64,000 nucleotides of DNA from Lineus longissimus (lineage: Eukaryota; Nemertea; Pilidiophora; Heteronemertea; Lineidae), in NCBI RefSeq assembly GCF_910592395.1, contig NC_088308.1, forward strand, positions 14,335,001 through 14,399,000, given 5' to 3'. Under the pieces are notes generated by a model. That model was not told the DNA's origin. It did not search any database and saw only the letters and a program-made list of their open reading frames with translations. The position numbers and the translations under genes are program-made. Position 1 is the stretch's first letter; every line of letters begins with the position of its first letter. Of this stretch, positions 1 to 11,215 are shown piece after piece.

Positions 1-2314
1 CCTGATACCCGTCTTGTCACGTTTTATTCAACCTGGGGGTTTTAAGGGTCAAAGGGTCCCAAAAAGGGGGTTCTCGGAAAACCTTTACGTTTCAGCATCA
101 ATTTTGGTGTTAGTTTGGAGGTCTTCATGAACGTGTTTAACTGCAACAAAGTTTGTCTTTATGCTTTGCTTCTGGAGCCGGTGGCTGGGGGTCAAAGTCT
201 CACATTAGGCCCCTTTCAACCCCTTCCACAGGGTCCCAGGTGTTAATCAGGAAAACAGGACCATCTTTTCCTTAAAGTACTCTCATAGACCTACAGTTTG
301 ACACCGATGTTGATGTGTTCTGATCAGATCAACATTTTGCCCCCTTCTTCGAAAATTAAATCAATAGACCCTCAAAGGGTCTCAAGTACTGCACTAATGA
401 GCAACTTTTCGACCAAGAAAACATCATTTTTGGGTAGAGCACCCTAATATTACCAGATATCAAGTGTTTTCAGGTGGTTCGCTCAGAGGTAAAACGAAAC
501 TTAACATTTTGGCCAAATGCCCCACGGCCTAATTAAAATGGGTTTCAGATGGATACCTTCATCATCATCTGTACAAGAGTTTTGTACTACCAATTTCCGA
601 TGATCGTCAGAATAAGGAATTTTCCTCATGGGAATCCTCCTTTAACTTTACACTGAAACTCCATGAAAGTGAACGGTATCTCTGTTTTCATTTACACTTC
701 CATGACTCTTTACCACGTGGCCATCGAACACGCAGGTTAATGACGAACTCGTTGCTGTACATATCTTTCAGTACTGCCTTGGGAGTCTAACCGGGAGTCT
801 AATCATGGCCTACACCCAAAAGTTTGCCTACCTACCTCACTATCACTAGAAGTCTCAAATTTGATTGGTCCAGTTATGGTCCGGGTTCATGATCCACACT
901 TAATTATACTAAAACTGAAGATTGAAACTTTCCGTACCGGTACTCTATCCACTCATCAGGGCATGAATATATAGGAACTACCATACCCATGTATAGTCTA
1001 CTGCTCTGGTCAGTTCTGGTGATCATAGAATCCTATCACTCCTGACCTAAATACCCCCTACAAACCGCCCATGTAACCAGCCACAGCAGGGTCATCATCA
1101 GTACTCAGGCTCGCCAGTAGCATACAGTAAAAAGAATGTTGTAGGCTACTAGTCGTAACATGTGTGCTCCTTTAACTAATGGTATGGAGGCAGCTTGTTG
1201 TGTGGCAGATAAAGGTATGGCTACTTAACAACAGGTGGTTATGCACCTATGCAATGCACCTATGAACTGTGGATCATACGTTGACAAATAGTGCATTTTA
1301 GGCCCCATAAAAAAAGTTAATTTAGCATGACGTCAGTAGGGTTTACGCGAGAAAGTGGATGTTCCAACGTACGGGGATGTCAAATGTCCACCAAAAGGCG
1401 CAAATCCTATGTGTTGCATTCAGATTTGCAATAAAATAACATACGGATGGTGTGGCGGTGGGGGTGGGGTTGTTCAGGGCCGGGCTTATCATCGTCAGAA
1501 TATCATCAACAGTATCTTCATTGCAACTTCGAAATCAAATCTTCTGACTTTGGCTATTTTGTCTCATATGACATCCATCGTAGCTCCAAAACCTGACGTT
1601 AGTTTTTTTGGCACATAGGGTAGGGTTGGCTAGGGTAGGGTAGGGAAGGTTAATATGTTAAGCTAATGACGGTCCCTTTAAAGGAGCACAGCATGCAATT
1701 TTCGCCAGTTTGACCAACTTCTGCTCGCCGTAAGACGTCTCGTAGTTTTCAAATCATTTTGAAACTTGTGCAACGTACGTAGATACTACTCCTACGAGTG
1801 TCCAAGAAATTTATTGAAAAATATTGACCAAAGATGGTTCTTGGGCAAATTGAACACAAGATACCTTTGTGCCGTCAATGTTCAACTTTAGCTTGTGGCG
1901 CAACGTAACGCAGCGTCATGATGCATTCGTGTGTACACATTTGATTTTAGGCCCATAAGACGAATTGCTGTGACTTTTGCATACAATACAATACAAAACT
2001 GCGCAATAGCAGCGACTAACAACTGTTTGAATAGAATACTGTGATTAAAATATAAGCTTACCTGGCTTTCTACCTCTAATAAAGCAAAAACATGTAAAAT
2101 GAGATGCGTGATTCGGAGAAGGGTCAATGCTCTACCCTTGAGAAATGACGTCACGGCAGGATTCTGCAATCGAAATGACGTCACAATCATTGTCTTTCAT
2201 CTACCGGTACACCTTGCGTCGCAACGCAGTGGCTGAGTGGGTCTAGATGCCTCTCTCACGGGATGCCCTCAAGTTTGAGATTTCTTTGATTGGGTATTAC
2301 TTAGGACAAAATGC
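1..2314. other. Gene-free stretch, no recognisable feature
   Basis: No reading frame here resembles a known protein. Short frames at 1355-1618 and 1888-2190 lack recognisable domains or codon structure. A short run of degenerate TAGGG words lies at about 1617-1650, too brief to call telomeric. The rest looks like unique or very old sequence. Confidence 0.6.
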
Positions 2315-2545
2315 CTGCGAAATTTTCTCAGGAGAGTTGGGTATTGATTAATAGAACATGCCCATGAAATTTGAAGGAAATATTTCAATGCCTTCTATGA
2401 TTTTTTGCAAGGGTCTTCCTTTTTTACCTGATGGGGGTCTTCCTTTTTTGAATTTTTCAGCACAACATGCCTATGAAATTTGAAGGAAATATTTCAATGC
2501 CTTCTACTATTTTTTGCAAGGGTCTTCCTTTTTGCCTCACTGCAG
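2315..2545 (+). repeat. Dispersed repeat R2 (two partial copies)
   Basis: The words AACATGCC(T/C)ATGAAATTTG and CTTCCTTTTTTACCTGATGG occur here twice. They recur at 10440-10735 (two tandem copies), 13500-13645 and 17590-17745, each time next to R1 units. R2 looks like one part of a composite dispersed element whose other parts are R1 and R3. No terminal inverted repeats were found, so its class is open. Confidence 0.7.
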
Positions 2546-2559
2546 CGGAGTCTATACGA

Positions 2560-3674
2560 TAGCTCTGTGTCCGTTGTCGTTGTTGTCGTGGTCGTCGTCC
2601 GTTGTATCCTGTGGCACGTTTCTTAACCGCTTGTGCTATGAACCTGAAACTTTGTAAACATCATGCTCAAGGTCATATGTACCCTGACACTGAATTTTGC
2701 TCTGGTCTGATTCTTGACTTGGCCACCAGGGGGCTAAAACCGAAAAGTTAAAATGTGTAATATCTCATATATTACTGATTTGTTTTTGACAAAAATTTTA
2801 TGGTGGGTACCCATAGCAAGGATACATCACATATCATACGGGTTTTTGATTTGACCTCCTTTTCAAGGTCACGGAGGTCAAACTCTAAAATTTCACCAAT
2901 AGTGGCACGTTTTGTCTTATTCGTCCTATAGTCTTTAAATTTGGTATGTAGACACCTGTTACGTAGCTCTACATGTTGACAAAAAACAGGTTGATGTGGC
3001 GTACAAATGGTGTGATTTGGCCGTTTGTGTGTAAATATGGCACGTTTCTTAAAAACAAAAGCTATGAATTTTAAACTTGGTACACATGACCTCCTAGGTC
3101 AGATGACTGTGACACTGATATTCAATCCGGTCTGATTGTTAACTTGGCCACCAGGGGGCAAAACCAAAAATTTGAATAGTGCCATATCTCGCTTATTACT
3201 GATTAGTTTTTGGCAAAAATGTTTATGGTAGATACTCTTAGCAAGGATACATCACATATGACAGGGGTTTTTGATTTGATTTGATCGGGTTTTTGATTTG
3301 ACGTACTCGTCAAGGTCACAGAGGTCAAATTGCGTACATTGGCCATTTGAGCGTAACTGTGGAACGTTGTTAACCCCTAAGGCTATGAACTTGAGACTTT
3401 GTACAAAGGACCCCCTGTGTCAGCTGACCTCTGACCCTGAATTTTAGTCCGGTCTGATTCTCGACTTGGCCACCAAGGGGCCAAAAGTGAAAACCTAGAA
3501 AGTGTGATAGCTCGCATATTACTGATTCGTTTTCAATAAAATTTTTATGGGAAGTTCTCCTAATAAGGATACATCAAATATCATATGAGTTTTTGATCTG
3601 ACCTGCTTTTCAAGGTCACAGAGGTCAAATGGCGTAAATTGGTCGTTTGATTGTAACTATGGCACGTTTCTTAA
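2560..3674 (+). repeat. R1 array: ~300-bp units with AGGTCA core
   Basis: Three to four units, each in the order GGCACGTTTCTTAA, a 'CTATGAACTTGAAACTTTG' word, 'GGCCACCAGGGGGC', 'AAGGATACATCACATAT', 'TCAAGGTCACAGAGGTCA' and 'AATTGGCCGT'. The CCACCAGGGGG word falls at about 2727, 3144 and 3469. The last unit stops at TTAA 3671-3674, where a transposon is inserted, and resumes at 10036. Confidence 0.85.
3313..3327 (+). promoter_or_regulatory. DR3 nuclear-receptor-like motif in R1
   Basis: AGGTCA-CAG-AGGTCA, a direct repeat of the nuclear-receptor half-site with a 3-bp spacer, overlapping TCAAGGTCA (an extended ERR/SF-1-type half-site). Perfect copies also start at 3613, 15911, 16603, 16904 and 52840 on the plus strand and at 62595-62609 on the minus strand. 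Near-perfect copies are at about 2866, 11045, 15607, 17216, 49789, 50089 and 57857. The motif is seen; receptor binding is not shown. Confidence 0.4.
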
Positions 3675-3909
3675 AGGCCATATATCAAGGTTTGTAAACA
3701 TGCTTGATACTCATGAAATATGTTGAGGGTTAAAAAAACAAGATCCCAGACATTAAAAAAATTCTAATAATAAAGTCATTATTTAGTTATTTCAATTTTC
3801 AATTTTAAACTATTTGAATTTCCCACCACACACAACTTTAGATTAGTTCCACATGTGGCCGCTAGGGATTTTTTGATGACGTAGATCAGGTCAGTCAGAA
3901 CAAAGCAAG

Positions 3910-4062
3910 ATGGCTTCCGCATACAGTTCAGAGAGTGAGAGCAGTGAATTTGAGGATGTTTTGGTCTATACAGAAGGATATTTAAACGTTGAGCCGTACA
4001 TGTTCGAGCCATTAATATCACTAGATCATAATGAGAGTGATCATTCGGACGAAAGTGATTAG
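3910..4062 (+). CDS. Small acidic ORF with YMFEP motif in the TTAA element
   Basis: A 50-residue frame from ATG 3910, rich in Ser/Glu/Asp, with EPYMFEP near its middle and ending in SDESD. The acidic stretch plus a Y-M-(F/Y)-E-P box resembles the start of transposon-linked proteins that carry a P2X7-type C-terminal domain. The following frame (4066-4329) is Cys-rich (CRCITCM...) but does not match that domain clearly, so this is tentative. The start codon sits in CAAGATGGC, a YY1-like context. The ORF points inward toward the THAP ORF on the opposite strand; LINE-1 now lies between them. It may be a decayed first exon. Confidence 0.35.
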   Translation: MASAYSSESESSEFEDVLVYTEGYLNVEPYMFEPLISLDHNESDHSDESD

Positions 4063-4419
4063 AATTTGTGGTTAATCAATTTGCATGGCAGACCTGCCGA
4101 TATAGCAAAGAAGACATTGATAGACGGTTGCAGATGCATAACATGTATGATTTTTGAACAGACTAATGTTGCACAATATTGTTTCGCCTCGTCAGTGTTG
4201 TATCGCCAGTTATGTCATGACGCTGAACTACTATTGAAAAGTGACGGTATTATGCACAATCATCTTGACGTGACGATATATGTATGTTTATTCGTACTAA
4301 GGGTACAGAAATATTGTGCAAGTGCATGAACATTTTGTGCGGGTGCCAACAAAAGAACATCACCGAAATCTCGACATAATTTTTAACTTATGGACAAAAC
4401 AATAAAAGTATTCAGACAC

Positions 4420-7400
4420 TTACATTGTACACAAAAAATCTAGAAGTGTTTTGATCTCAGCACACGACAAAAAGTTGCTCCCCTGATCCCTTAATTCTAA
4501 CAGTTCCCTGATTTGAAATCCCACCCTCGTTTGACCTGGCAATTTATAAACATCATGTATCATATGTCCTACAAGTGGCAAATTGTACCTATTCCAACTA
4601 TATTTATGGGTAATGAAGGTAAAAGTTTTCCCTAGTGGTGAACTGCTACCTGCAACTATTAACTGAAAACATTTCCGAGTGTACATGTTTTTTGCAACAC
4701 ACATGCCATATACAAATTTCACCATTCTCTTTTCCAATTGATTTTGAATACAGCAATCTTGAATAATATCTGATAGTAACTCATTATGAGTACGGTAAGA
4801 GAGACACAATACCTGTCTGATGCATTTACGCCATGCGATGTCAAGATCTTCCATATAAGGTTTTGACATATCTAATAGTTGGTAGCCATATAGGGACATA
4901 CAGAAGGTTTTAAATAGTCTATATCTTGTGCTGTAGTTGGCAAATCTAAACTGAGACATTAAAATGTTAGTGCGTTTATAAAGATCATTTATACATAGTT
5001 GTATCCGCCTACGTCGTACGTCATGACCCAGAAGTATCCCTAAATGAATTTCCTCTTGGGATACTCTGATTGCATTACCTTGAAAAACCACCTCAGGTGG
5101 AGGGTCATTACACCCAAATACAAGAAATTTGCTTTTCAACGCGTTGAACGAAATCATATACTCAAGCGAGAACTCACTAGCAACCTTCAGCATTTTCCTA
5201 AGCCCGAATAATGACGGTGCTAAAATAATGATATCATCTGCGTAGGCAAAGGCACCCAAGAACATGTTTCCAATATGGCAGCCTACCCCAGATTTACCCA
5301 ATTTATCTAAAAGTTCGTCAAGATATATACCAAACAATACTGGTGATAAGACACCTCCTTGTTTCACACCATTCCTAACTGTGAATTCCACTGATAAAAC
5401 CTCACCCCATTGTACCTGCATGATCTGATTTGTATATAAGTTGGCCAGAAGTCGTGCAATTAAAGGGCACATGCCTTTCTTCATCAATACCCTGAATAAT
5501 TTAATAAAATGAACACAATCAAAGGCCCGACTTGCATCAAGCATAACACAGTAGACTGCGGTTTTGCAGCTATTATAATATTCTATAACCTCATTCACAA
5601 CAGTGCTGCATGTAGCAGTTGACATCCCAGCCTTAAAACCAAACTGGGAGTCAGGTGTAGATAAAACAGAATCGTACTTCTTTAATAGGATGTTATCAAG
5701 AACCTTGCCAATAATGCTGCTCAGAGAAATACGCCTGTAATTCTCTGATGAACATAAAGACTTCCTGTTATTTTAGGTATTGGTATTACCTTAGACCTTG
5801 TAAAGTTAGTAGGACAGTAACCATGTGAGATCATCGAATTAAGCAGAAACGATATATATGTATAAAGTTTAGGACCACCATTGATAAAATGATCAGATCT
5901 AATGTCTGAAATACTGTCTTTCTTTCCTGCTTTTAGCTGTTTCACCCCCTTAATAACTTCCTGCACATTGACTCGATGATCATTTTGGCATTAACCAACA
6001 CAGCAATTTAGTAAAATACTATCATTTAGACTCCTTTTCAACTCATGCATTTCATCTACTTCATACGGAACTGAGTTGTATAACCTTCTGAATTTATTTG
6101 CAAAAACTTGACATATCGCCTCACTCCCCTCAACACCGTCCATAGTATTAGGTGTCACACGACCTGTACCTTTTATTTTCTTCACATCTGTCCAGAATTC
6201 CTTACTACTCTTACCCCCAGCTGAGTTTGTTAATTTTTCTGCAGCTACCTTATCTTGATTCTTTTTTACCCGTTTTACCGCTAAATGATATTGTGCCCTA
6301 GTGTGGCGACGTATGTCTGCGACGTAACCATTTCTTGGTCTCCCATTTTCTTTCCATAACTCATGCCAAAACGAAGCCCGTCTCTTTTGCTCACTGACTT
6401 CTTCGTCCCAACCTGCTCTACCGCGAAAGGAACTCTTGTTACTATAAGGTATAGTTTCATCACCTGCCCTTACACATGCCGATATTATATCATCGTGGAA
6501 TTTTTCTATATCCCCAGTGTGGTTCGTACACGAGTAATTATTACACCTAAGTGCCTGAAAAGGAACATTTATTTCGTCTAATTTGGCTGTTAATACTTCC
6601 TGATACCTCACAATATCCTCTTGAGTGACACTGTCCCATAACTGGGTTTTTACCGGCTTTCTATCATTGGTATCGGACTTTTTACCAGTTTGATTATTTA
6701 CTTCAACAGCCAGCTGTAAACTAGAGTGGTCAGAGAGGTTGTCTGCTTTGTGCAGGGCACTATATTTTTTGATTCTATTGAAAACACTCTCCGATACCAG
6801 AAAATGATCGATCAGTGATCTGTCACCTGTTATTTTGCTCTCATATGTATAGTCTACGTCACAGGTAGTGTGCGACTTTCCGCAAACCAAACTCTCATCA
6901 TCCATAAATTTTAGGAGAGCTCGTGTGTGGGCTGACTCAGCTCTACTAAAATCAGTGTTCCAGTCACCACCAATTATAATATCCGGGGTATTTGCAGCTG
7001 CAAGTATCGCCGAGATTTCTTGCAGAACACCGTTAAATTCTATAAGGTTCTGGTGGCCTCCCGAATCGGTCGGCATGTACACATTTAACAATATAACTTT
7101 GTTTTCTAATTTTAAACTTTTAACCTCAATAGCACATACACGTTTCGAAACCCATTGTACAGGTGTAACAACCGCGTCCATGCTTTGGTCCCAAGCAATC
7201 GCCACGCCTCCGTGCGGCCGGCCAACCAGCAATTGATCAATGTTCATACCAGTAACACCATGAATGTTCATATTCATACCCAATTCACCTCTAAGTTTTT
7301 GTAATTGTTCTTCAAACTGCCAATGTTCTTGCAGTAATAAAAAGTCAGTGCATGCGTTCTGTTCACACATGTGTTCAACTCGCCCTGATCCGAGTCCATT

Positions 7401-7511
7401 GCTATTGTACGACGTAAAGTTCAGCAGACCCATAATCATACAACTAACAAGAAAGAGTTGGGTAATGGCGTTTGTTCTATTAACACTACACTTTGAAAAC
7501 AAATATATCAT
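4420..7511 (-). pseudogene. LINE-1 ORF2: endonuclease-reverse transcriptase, broken
   Basis: This encodes the endonuclease that nicks target DNA and the reverse transcriptase that copies LINE RNA there. The N-terminal APE domain shows SYNSNGLG, LLQEHW, NVYMPTD, GGDWNTDF and a terminal SDHSS. The RT domain shows DASRAFDCVHF, NGVKQGGVLSP and AYADDIIIL. The intended length is about 1030 residues. Two lesions are visible by comparison with LINE-2: an in-frame TAA at 5991-5993, and a one-base loss in an A run near 5772-5778 just after the PIPK motif. The start codon at 7511 overlaps the ORF1 stop as ATGA, suggesting coupled reinitiation. The copy is dead as it stands. Confidence 0.92.
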
Positions 7512-8935
7512 GATTTGTCCTCGGTGTTTTCATCCTCCTTTTTGGGAGGGACATTGTACTTTCTCACACGTACGCCTTCAGGCCACAGTGCATCGTCAAA
7601 TAATCTGCCGAACTCGGACTTCGCTACAGTTAGTCGGAAAGATCTAAACTTAGCATTTGCATGCGACACGAGTTGTAATCCCCTGATTTCAATCTTGTTA
7701 ACGGCGAGATGTTTCCTAAGGTCCTCCTTCTCGGTGGAGGGGTCAAGCCGAAAAATAAACAAGTCCCTGTTGGGTTCAGAAGCACCTTTGAAACCACACT
7801 TCACAGCTGATATGCCTGTGATCACCTTCTGTCGCGATTTCTCTCTCCTTTTTAACTTTTTCTGTTCATAACTGGATACTCGATATTCCCCTTCAGAATC
7901 ATCCGCACTCATTTCGCTCAGGGATCGGCAACTTCCCCTCAATCTTAACACGTTTTGGGGCATAGGCGGATTAGTGTGCCCTTGGCCAAGCGCACCTCTA
8001 GAACCCCGCCCCCGACTCGTCGGTCTGGATTTCGAACTATATATACTGTTAAAAGTCGTCTGGCCAGTGACTCCGCTTTCGGTATTACGTGTAGTCCGGG
8101 TATCACCCCATATCGATTCACACTGAGTCGACTCAACGTTCGGCCCAGTAGGCCTACACATCCCATCACTCTCGTCATCGTCAGTGACAGTACCTTTATG
8201 CTTTAATGTTTCTGCATATGATTTGACGTGTGGTTTGTTATCAGCATTTGCTTTTAACTCTCTCGTATCATATGAACACTTTTCTACCATCTCTTGCATC
8301 TGAATCATTTTGTGTTCCAAACTATATAATCTATCAGCAAACGATATATTGTTCAGTTCCTCAGGAGGAGATCGTGGAATCTCCGCAAGCCTAGTTGCCG
8401 AAATCACGATTCTCGGCATTTTGTTCAGTTTGTCAAGCTTTCTCAGTGCGGCAATGATATCACTAGTATTCGCCTCCTCCTCTGGCCTCACAGAAGATGA
8501 CTTGCGCACTTGCAAGTCACCAATTACATCGCACAGACTAGGTTTCGCTCCCCATAACTTATTCTTTGCAACACGAATCTGACTAACAGAGTAATAACCA
8601 ACCACTGCTTTCCGTACATTATCATTCGTACCCGTTTGTTGTCCAAATACAATGTATGCCAATACAGGATCATCAATGAATGGTAGGCCAGCATCTTCCT
8701 CCTGTGGGGCGGTATCTAGTTGTTTCTTCGGCGACACTGCATCGTTCTCGGTGAGTTCTGATTCCCCCGATTCGACGTGCTTGTCAACATGATCTCCCTC
8801 TCTTCGTGTCATTTTCAGGTCAGGGCTTCCTAATCCCTCCTGTGGGGAACGCTGATTTCCTTTACACTTTTCACCAGCTTGTCTAGGTGTTTCTGTGGTC
8901 CCGGAAAAGTGATCGGTTAGTGTTTTTGAAGCCAT
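7508..8935 (-). CDS. LINE-1 ORF1 protein
   Basis: A 475-residue open frame directly upstream of ORF2. The N-terminal third carries the block DDPVLAYIVFGQQ...WGAKPSLCD and then PEELNNISFADRL followed by a short coiled-coil-like stretch. The middle is low-complexity, rich in Arg/Gly/Ser. The C-terminal part, from RDLFIFRLDPSTEKEDL to LWPEGVRVRKYNVPP, resembles the folded C-terminal domain seen in ORF1 proteins of invertebrate LINEs, probably for RNA binding. LINE-2 encodes a homologous protein. The frame is uninterrupted, unlike ORF2. ORF1 proteins are expected to bind LINE RNA in a cytoplasmic particle; that role is inferred from the family. Confidence 0.85.
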   Translation of the reverse strand: MASKTLTDHFSGTTETPRQAGEKCKGNQRSPQEGLGSPDLKMTRREGDHVDKHVESGESELTENDAVSPKKQLDTAPQEEDAGLPFIDDPVLAYIVFGQQTGTNDNVRKAVVGYYSVSQIRVAKNKLWGAKPSLCDVIGDLQVRKSSSVRPEEEANTSDIIAALRKLDKLNKMPRIVISATRLAEIPRSPPEELNNISFADRLYSLEHKMIQMQEMVEKCSYDTRELKANADNKPHVKSYAETLKHKGTVTDDDESDGMCRPTGPNVESTQCESIWGDTRTTRNTESGVTGQTTFNSIYSSKSRPTSRGRGSRGALGQGHTNPPMPQNVLRLRGSCRSLSEMSADDSEGEYRVSSYEQKKLKRREKSRQKVITGISAVKCGFKGASEPNRDLFIFRLDPSTEKEDLRKHLAVNKIEIRGLQLVSHANAKFRSFRLTVAKSEFGRLFDDALWPEGVRVRKYNVPPKKEDENTEDKS

Positions 8936-9233
8936 TAGAGCGGAACGGAATTCCGGCTATATATGGTGACTACTGTTCTTTTCGGATCACATACACACAC
9001 GCATACATATACAATGTACATGTACATGTATATAAGTCCAGTTCACACTCAGGGAAAAAAACTTCCCTCGCTATTTCTCCAAAGAAGTAGGAATGGAACC
9101 TCCTTCAAAAGATTACCACATTTTCTATAATGTACGACTTATGTCTCCTCCTCATCCAGTCAATAGGAGACAAGGCGTTTCCACGATAAACCACTTTTTA
9201 TCAGAGCAGGCTAATCGAAACAACCGCCGTGGC

Positions 9234-9252
9234 AGCCATCTTGGTATCTATA
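9234..9252 (-). promoter_or_regulatory. YY1-like motif at an ATG, minus strand
   Basis: The minus strand reads CCAAGATGGCTGCC, a match to the YY1 activator consensus overlapping an ATG. It lies upstream of LINE-1 ORF1 and downstream of the THAP ORF in the same orientation. It could belong to the LINE 5' UTR or to the TTAA element. The same word type occurs at 3905-3918, about 29505-29520 and 49162-49175. Confidence 0.3.
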
Positions 9253-9428
9253 ATGCCGTGCAACGTTAGATAGGCCTAGATGTCAGATGACAATAATCTG
9301 TCATTGACAGTGGCTGTCATTGACACTGACCTGTGTCGCTGTCACCTTGCTATGGCTGGAACACAAGAAGACACTATGCGGTATCACAGGCCCCAATAGG
9401 GCCTACACATTATGTATAACAACCGACC

Positions 9429-9734
9429 TCAGCAGCCTCGGGCATTAAATGCAATTGACATGGTTGGAACAGCTGTTTTTAACAAGTGGCATTTAATATT
9501 CAGTTGGATGCAGATATCCGGCTTCATGTGATAATCCGTATCGATAAAGTGATCACTGCAAAGTTTGGCCGAAGGCCCAGGCTTCCAACACTCCAAACGT
9601 TTGCACTTCCGAATCCACAGCTTCTTCCTCTCTCGTTCAACTGGCTTTGGAAATTCATGAAAATGGGTCCCATCCGTCATTCGATTGTTCTTTGTGCTAT
9701 TCTTGACACAATTCGGAGCCACAAAATACACCAT
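9429..9734 (-). CDS. THAP-type zinc-finger ORF of the TTAA element
   Basis: A 101-residue frame with most features of a THAP DNA-binding finger: APNC at residues 6-9, a FHEFPKP block at about 25-31, W at 41, and a W-x-P...LCSDHF core at about 50-63, giving the C-x2-H pair. The AVPT box follows at about 88-91. The first zinc cysteine appears replaced by phenylalanine (VYFVAPNC), so the finger is probably damaged. THAP domains bind transposon ends in P and Kolobok elements. It lies 300 bp inside the right end of the TTAA element. The downstream transposase exons are missing or were disrupted by the LINE. Confidence 0.75.
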   Translation of the reverse strand: MVYFVAPNCVKNSTKNNRMTDGTHFHEFPKPVERERKKLWIRKCKRLECWKPGPSAKLCSDHFIDTDYHMKPDICIQLNIKCHLLKTAVPTMSIAFNARGC

Positions 9735-10035
9735 AGTGAATGAAACACATTACTTCCAGGTGTGCATAATTAATTAAGGCCCTCCTGCTTTTATGATTGC
9801 ATGACATGTACAGATAACCTGATCTACATCACAACTTTTGCTGAACCCGCCGCCTGGCTCTAACAAGCCAGTTGCTAGCCTGATTAGGTAATCAAGTTGC
9901 CAAACACATAATTGGCTATATCTTCAAAATGGATGGAGCTAATTGCATTTGGTTTTCTGTATTGTATAAAGTGTTAGGTACACTTTTGAAATCGTCTTAC
10001 AGCAGAAAATGGCAAAAAACCTTGATATATGGCCT

Positions 10036-10290
10036 TTAACCACTAAAGCTATGAACTTGAAATTTGGTACATATGACTCCCTACGTCATGTAACCTCGGA
10101 TACCGAATTTCGATCTGATCTGGTACTCAACTTGGCCACCAGGAGGCCAAAACTAGAATAGGTAAAAAGTGCAATATCTCGTTTATTAGTGACTTGTTTT
10201 TTATGATATTCTTATGGTACTTACTCCAAGCAACGATACATCACATGTCATACCGACTTTGGTTTGACCTATATACTATACATGTACAAT
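10036..10290 (+). repeat. R1 unit continued after the TTAA element
   Basis: Continues the unit interrupted at 3674: CTATGAACTTGAAATTTGG, then GGCCACCAGGAGGCC at about 10133, then the 'CGATACATCACATGTCATAC' region. A near copy in the opposite orientation lies at 57590-57800. The end of this unit differs from others and runs directly into R3. Confidence 0.8.
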
Positions 10291-10735
10291 GTTTCTTACC
10301 CAGGATGAATTCCAAAGCACCAAATATCTATACGGTGAGCACAATGGCCCCTGGCCGTTTCATTTACCTGATGGAGTCTTACTTTTTTACCTCAGAATTG
10401 TTCCGTCACGCCCTCTAGGCAAGTAACGGTCAGATCGATTTCTTTGATTTTCTCAGGAGAGTTGGATATTGATTAGTAGAACATGCCTATGAAATTTGAA
10501 GGAAATAGTTCAATGCCTTCTATGATTTTTTTCAAAGGTTTTCCTTTTTTACCTCTCAATTTTTCCGTCACGCCCTGTAGGCAAGTAACGGTTGGATCGA
10601 TTTCTTTGATTTTCTCAGGAGAGTTGGGTATTGATTAGTAGAACATGCCTATGAAATCTGAAGGAAATATTTCAATGCCTTCTACGAATTTTTGCAAGGG
10701 CCTTCCTTTTTACCTGATGGGGTCTTCCTTTTTGG
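10262..10735 (+). repeat. R3 plus tandem R2 copies
   Basis: The R3 word GTGAGCACAATGGCCC at about 10336 is followed by TGGCCGTTTCATTTACC and two tandem R2 copies (about 10385-10560 and 10562-10735). R3 recurs at 13430, 17343 and 17519, and on the minus strand at 48801-48831 and 57490-57520. The section 10262-10380 is also shared with 57480-57590 in inverted orientation. Confidence 0.75.
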
Positions 10736-10739
10736 CTCA

Positions 10740-11215
10740 CCGTTAGGGGAGTCTATACGATAGCCCTGTGTCCGTCGTCGTCCGTATCCTGTGTGGCACG
10801 TTTCTTAACCGCTTGACCCAGAAAGTTCATACTTGGTGTGTGGGTACCCCTAGGCAAGACCTTCCTTCAGAATGAAAATCAGCGCAATTTGACTGCTGGT
10901 CTGCCATATAGGGGGCGCTCTTTGAAAACCTATTTTTGTCATTTTGAAGCTTATGGTTAAAGCTAGAGCGATGAAAATTTTATGGTGGGTGTATCTAATA
11001 AAGGTACATCACATATCACACGGGTTTTTGATTTGACCTTCATTTCAAGGTCACAGAGGTCGAACTCTAAAATTTCTTTGATCATGGCACGTTTTTTTGC
11101 TATTGGTCATAGACTCTCTAAATTTGATATGTAGACACCTATTGGGCATCTCTACATGTTGACACAGATTTAGGTCAGTGTGACCTACTATTCAGGTATA
11201 AGTAGGTCCAGGTTA
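10740..11215 (+). repeat. R1 unit with empty target site of the foldback element
   Basis: Starts with GGAGTCTATACGATAGCCCT (10748-10767), the uninterrupted version of the site occupied by the foldback element at 13672-15310. A shortened, more diverged R1 unit follows, with a TCAAGGTCACAGAGGTCG core at about 11043. Confidence 0.75.

Larger units (their letters stand above)
4400..8960 (-). mobile_element. LINE-1: APE-type non-LTR retrotransposon, nearly full length
   Basis: Minus-strand element with ORF1 (8935-7508) and ORF2 (7511-4420) in the usual LINE order, inserted inside the TTAA element. ORF2 has an AP-endonuclease at its N-terminus and a reverse transcriptase with a YADD box. It is related to LINE-2 at 32387-36500 along its whole length, but the two proteins are clearly diverged, so they are different families or old copies. 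The exact ends and target-site duplication could not be read; the outer limits given are approximate. The clade was not assigned. Confidence 0.85.
3675..10035. mobile_element. TTAA-flanked DNA transposon (Kolobok-like), split by a LINE
   Basis: The ends are inverted copies of AGGCCATATATCAAGGTTT (left from 3675, right ending at 10035). Both are flanked by TTAA (3671-3674 and 10036-10039). The interrupted R1 unit joins exactly across the two flanks (GGCACGTTTCTTAA then CCACTAAAGCTATGAACTTG), which defines the insertion. A TTAA duplication fits piggyBac or Kolobok. The THAP ORF near the right end favours Kolobok, a superfamily known to pair TTAA sites with THAP proteins. LINE-1 occupies about 4.5 kb of the interior, so the element itself is roughly 1.8 kb plus whatever was lost. 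No transposase core was found, so it is either non-autonomous or decayed. Confidence 0.8.

Noticed and set aside
1617-1650. TAGGG-rich stretch as an interstitial telomere
   Set aside because: Only a few degenerate copies; the metazoan TTAGGG unit is not maintained.
10194-10418. Two similar hypothetical proteins at 10194-10418 (+) and 57465-57659 (-)
   Set aside because: The similarity follows the R1/R3 repeat DNA on both sides of the frames, with no codon-level conservation; they are repeat translations.
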